Positions 8,365 through 16,445 of a stretch of 64,000 nucleotides of DNA are shown here, one piece after another. The notes beneath the pieces are model-generated. The model saw only the letters and a program-made list of their open reading frames with translations. It had not been told where the DNA came from and searched no databases. How positions within the stretch are numbered: the first letter of the stretch is position 1; each line of letters starts with the position of its first letter. This DNA comes from Mycobacterium montefiorense. GTDB lineage: Bacteria; Actinomycetota; Actinomycetes; Mycobacteriales; Mycobacteriaceae. The stretch covers positions 121,972-185,971 of the forward strand of contig NZ_BFCH01000019.1 of the NCBI RefSeq assembly GCF_003112775.1. Direction: 5' to 3'. The position numbers were made by a program, and so were the translations under genes.

Positions 8365-9229
8365 CGGTCACTCGCCTGACGAAGTCCACCACGGCGTCGG
8401 TGAACGCGTCGTTGTCATCGCCGGCGGCGGTGTGCCCGGCGTCGGACAATTCGACGAACTCGGCGCGCGGCACCGTGTCCAGGAAATGCCGCACGCCCTC
8501 GGGGCTGACAACGTCGGAGAGTTTGCCGCGGATCAACAGGATCGGGATCTGCAGATGCTTGGCGGCATGCTCGAAGTTGTCCGTCCGCAAATCCGGGTCG
8601 TCGCCGGGTGCGATCATGAACGCCGGATCCCAGTGCCAGTACCACCGGCCGTCACGCAGCCGAAGGTTCTTTCTCAGCCCCTCGGGACTGCGCGGTTTAC
8701 TGCGGTGCGGCAGGTAGGCCGACACTGCGTCGGCTGCTTCTTCGAGCGAGCCGAAACCGTGCAGGTTGGTCAACATGAAGTCCCGGATGCGCGCGCTGCC
8801 GTTCTTCTCGTACCGCGGCACCACGTCGACCAGCACCAATCCGGTCACCCTGTCCGGGCCCGCGGCGTCGGCCACCAGGATGCCCGTCAGCCCACCCATG
8901 CTGGCGCCGATCAGCACGACGGGATGGCCGATAGCGTCGAGGATGTGCAAAACGTCGGCCATCAGGGTTTCGATCGCGTAGTCCGCGCCGGGCGCCCGGT
9001 CACTGTCGCCATGGCCGCGGCTGTCGAGTGCGACGACGTGGTAACCCTCGTCGGCCAGGAATTGACCGGTGTTCTTCCAGGAGAACCGGTTTTGGCCGCC
9101 GCCGTGCAACATCAGAATCGACGGTCGGCCCGCGATGGCGACGTCGCGGTTCCATTCGTCGGCGACCAGGCCAATACCGCCCACACCAGCGAACTTGACC
9201 GTCTGGGGACTGCTGCTCACGGTGCTCAT
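8357..9229 (-). CDS. bpoB: alpha/beta hydrolase (BpoB-like, non-heme haloperoxidase family)
   Basis: A protein of 290 residues with the alpha/beta-hydrolase layout: oxyanion-hole region ILMLHGGGQNRFSW, nucleophile elbow LIGASMGGLTGIL (Ser in GASMG), a late acid region and the catalytic histidine in LSDAGHTAAGDDNDAF. The family is annotated as peroxidase BpoB in M. tuberculosis (Rv1123c), but members are usually serine esterases or lactonases, so the peroxidase name should be read with care. ATG 9229 (MSTVSSSPQT) is preferred because the longer frame to 9364 adds sequence with no family resemblance. The gene converges on gnd with an 8-base overlap. Confidence 0.85.
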   Translation of the reverse strand: MSTVSSSPQTVKFAGVGGIGLVADEWNRDVAIAGRPSILMLHGGGQNRFSWKNTGQFLADEGYHVVALDSRGHGDSDRAPGADYAIETLMADVLHILDAIGHPVVLIGASMGGLTGILVADAAGPDRVTGLVLVDVVPRYEKNGSARIRDFMLTNLHGFGSLEEAADAVSAYLPHRSKPRSPEGLRKNLRLRDGRWYWHWDPAFMIAPGDDPDLRTDNFEHAAKHLQIPILLIRGKLSDVVSPEGVRHFLDTVPRAEFVELSDAGHTAAGDDNDAFTDAVVDFVRRVTAS

Positions 9230-9328
9230 CGAACTGACGTTACATAGTGCTCCGATGATTTCTGGCGCTTGGTGGGGTCTGACCGTGAGACGACCTCGGC
9301 AGGTACCCAAACAGGAAAGGAGGCGCCC

Positions 9329-9816
9329 ATGCCATCGATCACTCCCTCGCTGTGGTTTGACCACAACTTCGGGAGGCGGTGACGTTCTACGCCTCGGTGT
9401 TCCCGAACTCGCGAATCCAGGACCTCAACCGCAGCACCGACGCCGGTCCCGGCGAGCCCGGCTCGGTGCTATCGGGCACGTTTGTGCTGGACGGCAACCG
9501 GTTCATCGGGATCAACGGCGGTCCGCAGTTCCCGTTCAGCGAGGCGGTTTCCTTCACGATCGACTGCCAAGACCAGGACGAGGTCGATTACTACTGGAAC
9601 CGGCTGACCGACGGTGGTGAGGAGTTGCCATGCGGCTGGTGCAAGGACCGCTACGGGCTGCGTTGGCAGGTAATCCCGGCCAGGCTCTACGACCTGGTGA
9701 GCCATCCCGATCCGGCCCGCGCGACGGCCGCCACCCAGGCGATGTACGGCATGCGCAAGATCGTGGTCGCTGAGCTCGAGCGGGCGGCGGCGGATGCATC
9801 GAGCGAAAACCCTTGA
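9329..9816 (+). pseudogene. VOC/PhnB-like protein, frameshifted
   Basis: Two frames together make one 3-demethylubiquinone-9 3-methyltransferase/PhnB-like VOC protein. ATG 9329, with AAGGAGG at 9317-9323 region before it, reads MPSITPSLWFDHN, the typical start, then runs into TGA at 9380. From about 9373 the neighbouring frame continues EAVTFYASVFPNSRIQDL and on through PCGWCKDRYGLRWQVIP to the end at 9816. One base missing near the GGG run at 9371-9373 would join them. VOC proteins of this group often bind metals or detoxify antibiotics, but the specific role is unknown. This gene is an insertion between bpoB and ephC relative to the M. tuberculosis order. It may be a real pseudogene or a sequencing error. 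Confidence 0.78.
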
Positions 9817-9887
9817 TGCCGTGACGGTTTAGAGATTCCTGCGGTCCGTCGGTGCGGTCTAGACCCGTACGCGTTAGGTTGGTCCGT

Positions 9888-10790
9888 GTGACGGAGCCGC
9901 GGTGGATCGACGTGCCGGGGCCTCCCGGCGACCTCAAGGCGCTGACCTGGGGCCCGCCCGACGCCCCGATCGCCTTGTGTCTGCACGGCTTCCCCGACAC
10001 CGCCTACGGCTGGCGCAAGATGGCCCCACTGCTTGCCGCATCGGGTTGGCGGGTCGTCGCACCGTTCATGCGCGGATACGCCCCGTCGTCGATTCCCGAC
10101 GACGGCAGCTATCACGTCGGCGCGATCATGGACGACGCGCTGCGTGTGCGCGCGGCGGCCGGAGGGACCGACCGCGACGTGGTGATCGGTCATGACTGGG
10201 GCGCACTGGCGGCCACCGGCTTGGCCGCGATGCCCAACAGCCCGTTCGCCAAAGCCGTGGTCATGTCGGTGCCGGTGTCTGCCGCATTCCGCGGCCAGGT
10301 GAGCGAGCGGGGCCGGCTGGCCCGCCAGCTGCCGCGTCAGCTGTTGCGCAGCTGGTACATGTTCTACTTCCAATTACCTTTGCTGCCAGAGCGTTCCGGG
10401 CCCTGGATACTGCCGTTGTTGTGGCGGCGATGGTCGCCGGGCTATCGCGGGGCCGACGAGGATCTGCGCCACGTCGACGCCGCGATCGGAACGCCCGAAA
10501 GCTGGCGGGCGGCGCTGGGGACCTACCGGGCCACGCTGCGCAACACCAAGCCGCCGCAGCGCTACGCCGAACTCAACGAGCTGTGGACCCAGGCACCCAT
10601 CCTGCCTACCTTGTATCTGCATGGCCGTGACGACGGTTGTATGACTCCGGCGTTCGCGCACTGGACGGAGAAGGTGCTTCCCGCCGGCAGCGAGGTGGCC
10701 ATCGTCGATCATGCCGGGCATTTCCTGCAGCTTGAACAGCCCGAGAAGGTGGCCGAGCGGGTGCTCGCGTTCGTCGACCCACCCGGCTGA
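9888..10790 (+). CDS. ephC: epoxide hydrolase EphC-like
   Basis: A protein of 300 residues in the alpha/beta-hydrolase fold. The oxyanion element is CLHGFPDTAYGWRKM. The nucleophile is the aspartate of VIGHDWGALAATGLA, the HDWG form that distinguishes epoxide hydrolases and dehalogenases from serine hydrolases. The catalytic histidine is in VDHAGHFLQLEQPEKV. It probably hydrolyses epoxides of lipids or xenobiotics to diols. GTG 9888 (VTEPRWIDVPG) is used; a start further upstream at 9852 adds an arginine-rich stretch with no family match. It is followed after 4 bases by the acyltransferase gene, so the two form an operon, in the order of Rv1124-Rv1125. Confidence 0.9.
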   Translation: MTEPRWIDVPGPPGDLKALTWGPPDAPIALCLHGFPDTAYGWRKMAPLLAASGWRVVAPFMRGYAPSSIPDDGSYHVGAIMDDALRVRAAAGGTDRDVVIGHDWGALAATGLAAMPNSPFAKAVVMSVPVSAAFRGQVSERGRLARQLPRQLLRSWYMFYFQLPLLPERSGPWILPLLWRRWSPGYRGADEDLRHVDAAIGTPESWRAALGTYRATLRNTKPPQRYAELNELWTQAPILPTLYLHGRDDGCMTPAFAHWTEKVLPAGSEVAIVDHAGHFLQLEQPEKVAERVLAFVDPPG

Positions 10791-10794
10791 CGCC

Positions 10795-12036
10795 ATGGCT
10801 GCGCAGCGAATGGCGGCCGTCGATGCGGAGTTCTATTGGATGTCGGCCAAGGTCCCCAACGACGACTTCCAGCTGTGGGCATTCGACGGCGAACCCGCCG
10901 ATCTCGATGCTGCCATCGCCGAAGTGTGTCGCCGGGCCCGCGGGTGTCCCGATCTGACCATGCGGGTCCACGACGGATACCCGCTGACGTATCCGCAGTG
11001 GGTGCCCGCGCCGGTCGGTCCCGAGCAGGTGGTCTGCCACGACTTGGTCGACCGCAGCTGGCGCGGCTGCCTGACGGCCGTAGTCGGTCTCGCCGATCAC
11101 CAGTTGGATATGCGCCAGATGCCCTGGCGGATACACGTATTCACGCCGGTCTTCGGCGTCCCGGGCGTCGGCGGCCCAGGCACCGTGGTGATCTGGCAGT
11201 ATCCGCATGCATTGGCCGACGGCGTTCGTGCTTCGGCGATGGCAGCCCGGCTGTTCGGGCGGGCTGACCCAATGCCCGAGATGCAGCGGTTGCCGTTGGG
11301 TTTTCTGCCGTGGCGTGCTGTCGACGCGGCGCGCACGCATCGCCAGCTGGTTCGCGACACCCGCGACGGGCTGGTGGCACCGGGAATCGGATACCGGCCT
11401 CCGCTGCCAACCAACGCCCGTCCGGCCGGTGTCCGCTCGATTCATACTTTGGTGCGCCACCGCTCGCAAGTGCTGGGTCCTACCGTCACCGTTGCGGTGC
11501 TGGCCGCGGTGTCCACCGCGCTGTCCGGCCTGCTCGGCGATGCGGCCGATTCATTGGCCGCAGAAGTGCCGATGGCTAAACCCGGTGTGCCACATCCACA
11601 TAACCATTTCGGAAATGTCGTTGTCGGGCTATACCCACAGCTTGATCGGGATGCCCGAGTGCAGCGTATCGCCACCGATCTGGACAATGGTCGGCGGCGA
11701 TTCGCGCATCCGGCTACCCGCGCAACCGACCGGGCCTTCGCCGCGATGCCCGGCGCGCTATTGCGGTGGGGTGTCTCGCTGTTCGATCCCGATGCCCGGC
11801 CCGCGCAGGTGTTGGGAAACACGGTGTTGTCCAGCAATAACCGCGGTCCCGCTGATTTGAATTTCGGGGGCGCTCCGGTGGTACTGACGGCCACCTATCC
11901 GCCGTTGTCGCCCGCAATGGGTCTGACGCACGGCGTGCACGGCATCGGCGAGACGATCGCGATCAGTGTCAACGCGGCCGAATCCGCCGTCCCCGACATC
12001 GACGCTTATCTGGCGCGCCTCGACGCCGCGCTTTAA
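10795..12036 (+). CDS. WS/DGAT-like acyltransferase family protein (Rv1125 type)
   Basis: A protein of 413 residues. The segment WQYPHALADGVRAS, about residue 140, is a variant of the HHxxxDG active-site motif of wax ester synthase/diacylglycerol acyltransferases, with only one histidine before the ALADG. The C-terminal part, including LGNTVLSSNNRGPADLNFGG and MGLTHGVHGIGETIAISV, resembles the WES acyltransferase C-terminal domain, where the 'SN..GP' element is common. It may transfer acyl chains from acyl-CoA, but with an altered motif the activity is uncertain. ATG 10795 lies 4 bases after ephC. It converges on the next gene, separated by a single base. Confidence 0.75.
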   Translation: MAAQRMAAVDAEFYWMSAKVPNDDFQLWAFDGEPADLDAAIAEVCRRARGCPDLTMRVHDGYPLTYPQWVPAPVGPEQVVCHDLVDRSWRGCLTAVVGLADHQLDMRQMPWRIHVFTPVFGVPGVGGPGTVVIWQYPHALADGVRASAMAARLFGRADPMPEMQRLPLGFLPWRAVDAARTHRQLVRDTRDGLVAPGIGYRPPLPTNARPAGVRSIHTLVRHRSQVLGPTVTVAVLAAVSTALSGLLGDAADSLAAEVPMAKPGVPHPHNHFGNVVVGLYPQLDRDARVQRIATDLDNGRRRFAHPATRATDRAFAAMPGALLRWGVSLFDPDARPAQVLGNTVLSSNNRGPADLNFGGAPVVLTATYPPLSPAMGLTHGVHGIGETIAISVNAAESAVPDIDAYLARLDAAL

Positions 12037-12037
12037 G

Positions 12038-12643
12038 TTATTGCGCGTCGCCGGACCTGGCCGCCTCCTCGCGGGTGAGGCCGACGGCGCCGATCAGCTC
12101 CTCGTGCATTTCGAACCACACCGTGTGATACGAGTCGATCAGCGGTCGAGTCAGCCAGGAGCTGTCGCCGCCTTTGATTTTTCCAAGTGCTGCAACAAGT
12201 TTGGCTGCATAGGCGTTCAGCCGGGGCAGTTGGGCGCCGGCCGCGGCAATGATCGGCAACACCCTGGCGTGCACCCGGTCGAGGCGCGCCAGTACCGCCG
12301 CGTCGTATTCGGCGTCGTCGTGCGCATTGGGCGGGCTCCCGGGACCGCCCTTGAGCTGCCAGTCGGTTACCAGAGCCTTGAAATCGTGGTTCACGCTTCG
12401 GAAGTCGTCGTACACGGCCGCCACCGCGGCCGGGTCAACGCCCTCGCGCTCCTGGGCGAGCAGTTCGTTCAGCCGGTCGCGGCCGCTGGGGCTGATCCGC
12501 AACGTCGCCCCGCCGACCAGCAAGCCCGACGCGGTCAGCGTCTCGGTCACGTCGCCAACGTCTTCATTGAGGGTGGCGGCGAGGTCGGTCGGCGTCACCC
12601 GACCCTTGAGCCGAATTGCCTGCAGCACAGCCAACTCAGTCAC
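12038..12643 (-). CDS. winged-helix-type regulatory protein (Rv1126c type)
   Basis: A protein of 201 residues. The first 60 residues (TELAVLQAIRLKGRVTPTDL onwards) have the pattern of a MarR/ArsR-like winged helix: helices with a small-residue turn then LRISPSGRDRLNELLAQ. The remaining 140 residues are helical, with a conserved-looking VNHDFKALVTDWQL and HARVLPIIAAAG. It overlaps the end of ppdK by four bases (ATGA), so the two are co-transcribed, as in M. tuberculosis Rv1127c-Rv1126c. A role in sensing or controlling the PPDK-related function is possible but only inferred from this coupling. Confidence 0.78.
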   Translation of the reverse strand: MTELAVLQAIRLKGRVTPTDLAATLNEDVGDVTETLTASGLLVGGATLRISPSGRDRLNELLAQEREGVDPAAVAAVYDDFRSVNHDFKALVTDWQLKGGPGSPPNAHDDAEYDAAVLARLDRVHARVLPIIAAAGAQLPRLNAYAAKLVAALGKIKGGDSSWLTRPLIDSYHTVWFEMHEELIGAVGLTREEAARSGDAQ

Positions 12644-14217
12644 GGGGTGGTCTGGGTGGTCAGTCGCAGCGCGGCCAGCATGACGATCAGCGGGGAGGCC
12701 GAGAGCACGTCGGTACGCCCGCTGTCCAGCGCGGCGCGCACCGCGGCGTCAGAAGTATCGTCAAGCGTCGGGTGGTCGCCGTCGGCGTGTGCGCGCAGCG
12801 GGCTGATTCGCCGCGCGATGTCGGCGAGTTCGCGAAGCTCGGGCGTATCGTTCTCCGACCACGAGGACGGGGCCAGATTGCCTTCGCGCACTTCACCTTC
12901 GTAGCCGTCGACGGTGATCTGCTTGCCGGCCAGCGTTGCGGCGACTCCGTTGCCGCATCCCACCACTGCGACCCTGCCGAGTTCGCGGCTGACCACCGCA
13001 GCGTGGCTGGCGGCGCCGCCGACCTCGGTGACGATGCCGTGGGCGGCCAGCATGCCCCGGACGTCTTCGGGTCGGGTGTGGTCGCGAACCAGGATGACCT
13101 GCTCACCCCGGTCGGCGGCATCCAGCGCCTCGTCCACCTGCGTGTAGGCCTTACCCGAGACGACGCCCGGGCAGGCCGGCAATCCTTTTGCCAAAAGCGG
13201 TGCGGCCAAACGTATTTCCGGCTGCAGCGCCGGCAGTAGCAGAGCCTTGACGTGTGTCGGGGTCACCCGGCGCAGCGTCTCGGCGGCGTCGATGAGCCCC
13301 TCGTGATGCAGTTGCAGCGCCAGCCGCACCGCCGCCTGCGCCGAGCGTTCGGCCGCCCGAGTCTGCAGCAGCCAGAGTTTGCCGTCTTGCACGGTGAACT
13401 CGATCTCTTGCACATCGGACCCGAGTCGTTCCAAAGTGCGGGCGACATCCATCAGCTCGTCGTAGACCGCCGGTTGCTCGTCGCGCAGGGCGGCGATCGG
13501 TTCCACGTCGACCAATCCAGAGACCACGTCGTCGCCCTGGCCGCCCGGGAGCCATTCCCCGAAAGGCTCATTGGCGCCGGTGATCGGGTTGCGTGAGAAG
13601 AATGCTCCGGCACCGGAATTGGGGCCCAGGTTGCCGAAAACCATGGCCTGCACAACCACGGCGGTGCCGCCACCCTCGTCGAGGCCGTAGTGGTCGCGGT
13701 AGGCAACCGCGCGCGGCGAGTTCCACGACGCGAACACGGCCTCGATGCCCGCGCGAAGCTGCGCGTACGCGTCGTCCGGAACGGATGGCGACTGGCCGCC
13801 GACGATGCGGTGATACATACCGGTGAACCGCAGCCGGGTGTCTTCGGCGAACTTCTTGGTTCCAGACGCGGCCAGCGCCTGTTCGACGTTGTCGTTGAGA
13901 CCCAGGTTCAGGATCGTGTCCATCATGCCGGGCATCGACAGGGTGGCCCCCGAGCGAACGCTGACCAGCAGCGGACGCGGCCCGCGGCCGAAGGTGCGTG
14001 AGGTTTCGCCCTCCAGCCATTTCATTCGGTCGAGCACGTCGTGCCAGATCGCGTCCAGCGTCGCGGCGGGCTCGGTCAGACACCGCAGGCCCACCTCGGT
14101 GGTGATGCAGAACGCGGGCGGCACCGGCAAGTCGTGCCGGTGCATGACTTCGATGCCGTGGCCCTTGTTGCCCAGGATCTGCCGCGGATGGTCCGTTTCG
14201 CCGTTCAGCAACACCAC
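12640..14217 (-). CDS. ppdK: pyruvate, phosphate dikinase, short form (N-terminal and phosphohistidine domains)
   Basis: A protein of 525 residues, much shorter than the 870-900 of full PPDK. The ATP-grasp-like N-terminal domain is present (ILGNKGHGIEVMHRHDLPVP and the SVRSGATLSMPGMMDTILNL segment). The phosphohistidine domain carries TEVGGAASHAAVVSREL with its catalytic His (about residue 435). The C-terminal PEP/pyruvate-binding TIM barrel is missing. The same short form occurs in M. tuberculosis (Rv1127c), so it is not a local truncation. It could phosphorylate its own histidine but needs a partner to make PEP. The start is doubtful: GTG 14217 is the first in-frame start, yet the open frame and a Shine-Dalgarno-like AGGAGG continue about 90 bases upstream. 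Confidence 0.87.
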   Translation of the reverse strand: MVLLNGETDHPRQILGNKGHGIEVMHRHDLPVPPAFCITTEVGLRCLTEPAATLDAIWHDVLDRMKWLEGETSRTFGRGPRPLLVSVRSGATLSMPGMMDTILNLGLNDNVEQALAASGTKKFAEDTRLRFTGMYHRIVGGQSPSVPDDAYAQLRAGIEAVFASWNSPRAVAYRDHYGLDEGGGTAVVVQAMVFGNLGPNSGAGAFFSRNPITGANEPFGEWLPGGQGDDVVSGLVDVEPIAALRDEQPAVYDELMDVARTLERLGSDVQEIEFTVQDGKLWLLQTRAAERSAQAAVRLALQLHHEGLIDAAETLRRVTPTHVKALLLPALQPEIRLAAPLLAKGLPACPGVVSGKAYTQVDEALDAADRGEQVILVRDHTRPEDVRGMLAAHGIVTEVGGAASHAAVVSRELGRVAVVGCGNGVAATLAGKQITVDGYEGEVREGNLAPSSWSENDTPELRELADIARRISPLRAHADGDHPTLDDTSDAAVRAALDSGRTDVLSASPLIVMLAALRLTTQTTP

Positions 14218-14427
14218 GGTGTGGTCGGTGGAGGTGGCCGCATGCCCGATCGAGCTGCTTTCGGGGGTGCTGTTGCCTCGTGCGATACGCGCCGTGGTGC
14301 ACCCCCTCCTGGTTCAGCTAGTTGCCGGCAAACGCGGGAACGCCCGCTATATTCCCACACGAATCGCCTGACGCAGCCGCTCACCACTGCTGTTATCCGA
14401 TCCGCCCGATGATCTAGGTTTGCACGT

Positions 14428-14940
14428 ATGACTCCCTATGACGTCGGATTACTCATCCTGCGGCTGGTGCTGGGCGTGACATTGGCCGCACACGGCTACA
14501 ACAAGTTCTTTGGCGGCGGCCGGATACCGGGCACCGCGCGATGGTTCGAGAGCATCGGTATGAAGCCGGGCAAGTTCCACGCCACCGTGGCCGCCACCAC
14601 CGAAATCGCCGCGGGGCTGGGCCTGGCCGCCGGGCTGCTGACGCCGATTCCCGCCGCGGGCTTTGTCTCGCTGATGCTGGTCGCGGCGTGGACCGTGCAC
14701 CGCCACAACGGGTTCTTCATCGTCAAGGAGGGTTGGGAGTACAACCTGGTCCTGGCGTTGTCCGCAATCGCGGTGGCGACGCTGGGACCCGGCCGGCTCA
14801 GCCTGGACTGGGCGATCTTCGGGATCAACGACCCGCTGATCGGCTGGAACGGGCTGCTGATCTCGGTGGGGCTCGGTCTCGCAGGCGCGCTCGGCCTGTT
14901 GCTGATCTTCTACCGGCCGCCGGCCAAGCAAGCCGGCTAG
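14428..14940 (+). CDS. DoxX family membrane protein
   Basis: A protein of 170 residues with four predicted membrane helices: about 6-24, 56-76, 78-95/108-122 and 140-162. The opening GLLILRLVLGVTLAAHGYNK and the segment ATTEIAAGLGLAAGLLTP are the standard DoxX/SURF4-like signatures. In mycobacteria a DoxX protein is linked to redox homeostasis at the membrane together with SodA and SseA, but neither partner is here. ATG 14428 follows a 210-base gap after ppdK and lies on the opposite strand. It converges on the amine oxidase gene. Confidence 0.9.
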   Translation: MTPYDVGLLILRLVLGVTLAAHGYNKFFGGGRIPGTARWFESIGMKPGKFHATVAATTEIAAGLGLAAGLLTPIPAAGFVSLMLVAAWTVHRHNGFFIVKEGWEYNLVLALSAIAVATLGPGRLSLDWAIFGINDPLIGWNGLLISVGLGLAGALGLLLIFYRPPAKQAG

Positions 14941-14962
14941 CTTCTCGGGGCGCCGTGTCCGC

Positions 14963-16327
14963 CTAGGCGACTGCAGTGGTTTCGGCCGCCGTCACCTCGG
15001 CCGCCGCCCGCTCGCCGGAGCGGATCGCTCCGTCGATCCACCCGCACATGACCGCCGAGCTCTCGGTGCCTGCCCAATGGACGCGACCGCAGGGTTCGCG
15101 CAAGGTGTAGCCGAATTCGGTCAGCACGCCGGGCGCGGTGTGGCCGATCATCCCGCCACCGGAATAGCGCTCGACGGTCCAGTTCTGCAGGTGGAATTCC
15201 CGCGGAGATTTGGCCTTACTGCCGAACCGATCGACAAGCTCGCCGATCAGGATCGACTTTTGTTCGTCCGCCTCGAGGTAGGTCAGTCGGCGCGCCGCGG
15301 GTCCCTCGGTGATGATGCACATGATGCCCGGGTCCGCGGTGTTGGTGCAGGCGTCGATGGTCAGGGTGGCCGGGGATCCCGGCGCGGCGGACTGGCCGGA
15401 GAATCCGTCGGCCCGCCAGAACGGCTCGTCGTAAAAGATCGAGGTCTTGATGACCGCGCCGCTGGGAACGCGCTGGTGCAGAAAAGCCCGGTCCACCGGC
15501 AGCGCGGGCTCATAGAGGATCGAGGTGGCGATCGCCAGTGGGATCGCGACAACGACTCGGCGCGCTCGCACCGTCAGATCGGCCGCGCTGACCGTCACGC
15601 CGTCAGCGTCCTGGGTGATCTGCCGGACCGGCTGCGAAAGGTGCAGCGCGTCACCGAGTTCGGCCACCATCGGGCGGTGCAGCGCGCCCATCCCACCGAC
15701 GGGGCGGGCATCCTGCGAGCCACCCTTACCCGAAATCGCGAACGTGAGCCCGCCGGCGGAGGCCGTCTGCAGCAGCCCCCACAGCAACGACGTCTCCGAC
15801 CCTGCCGAGGTGTAGAGGCCGGCGAAGGCCATGTCCAGCATCTCGGCGGCTTCCTTGGACGCGGTCTTCTTGTGGATCCATTCCCCGATGCTGATGCGGT
15901 CCCACTCGGCGGCCTTCTTCGCCTCCCACGGGGCTTCGCGCGGAATCTCCTTACACATCTTCTCGATGGCGGCCAAACCGAGTCCAAGGTTGGCGACCGC
16001 CCACGGGCTCACGGTCCACGGGATGGTGCCGCCGTAGCGGTGCTTTTTGCCGCCGACGATCATCATCGCGTCGCCGTCGTTGTGCTGCTTGTATTCCGGT
16101 ACGCCGAACTCTTTCATCAGCGCGTAGATGCGGTCCTGGCCCGGCCCGATCCACGCGCCGCCGCGATCGACCCACGTTCCGTCCGGGAAGGTTTCGGTGA
16201 AGGTGCGACCACCTACCCGGTCACGGGCTTCCAGCAAGGCCACCGAGTGGCCCGCTTGCTTCAACCGGAAGGCGGCCGTCAAACCCGCGAAACCCGCTCC
16301 GACCACGCAATAATCGACGTCCGCCAC
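14963..16327 (-). CDS. flavin-dependent amine oxidase (monoamine oxidase family)
   Basis: A protein of 454 residues. The FAD dinucleotide-binding fold is at the N-terminus (VVGAGFAGLTAAFRLKQAGH, then LLEARDRVGGRTFTE). The family's C-terminal FAD signature is VHWAGTESSAVMCGWIDGAI. The middle region RGGAWIGPGQDRIYAL matches the conserved 'D.Gg.wig..q' element. The enzyme oxidises a primary or secondary amine to an imine/aldehyde with release of hydrogen peroxide; it resembles mycobacterial AofH. No signal peptide is seen, so it is cytoplasmic. ATG 16327 is supported by the Rossmann fold starting a few residues in. It lies between ppdK and prpR, where M. tuberculosis has a 13E12 repeat gene. Confidence 0.92.
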   Translation of the reverse strand: MADVDYCVVGAGFAGLTAAFRLKQAGHSVALLEARDRVGGRTFTETFPDGTWVDRGGAWIGPGQDRIYALMKEFGVPEYKQHNDGDAMMIVGGKKHRYGGTIPWTVSPWAVANLGLGLAAIEKMCKEIPREAPWEAKKAAEWDRISIGEWIHKKTASKEAAEMLDMAFAGLYTSAGSETSLLWGLLQTASAGGLTFAISGKGGSQDARPVGGMGALHRPMVAELGDALHLSQPVRQITQDADGVTVSAADLTVRARRVVVAIPLAIATSILYEPALPVDRAFLHQRVPSGAVIKTSIFYDEPFWRADGFSGQSAAPGSPATLTIDACTNTADPGIMCIITEGPAARRLTYLEADEQKSILIGELVDRFGSKAKSPREFHLQNWTVERYSGGGMIGHTAPGVLTEFGYTLREPCGRVHWAGTESSAVMCGWIDGAIRSGERAAAEVTAAETTAVA

Positions 16328-16445
16328 GATCGGCTCCTCGGTTGCATTTGGGTGCTGAGCAGCAAACTACACCGATCGCGAGATCATGGCTGTCCGTTCG
16401 CGCGGAATTCATGCATGAGGTCAAATCGGCCGGCGTTCGATGCCG

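Noticed and set aside
13568..14302. Alternative frame starting at GTG 14302 next to AGGAGG, opposite reading to ppdK
   Set aside because: The translation is Arg/His-rich with no domain match; the start signal probably belonged to ppdK itself (see the ppdK start finding).
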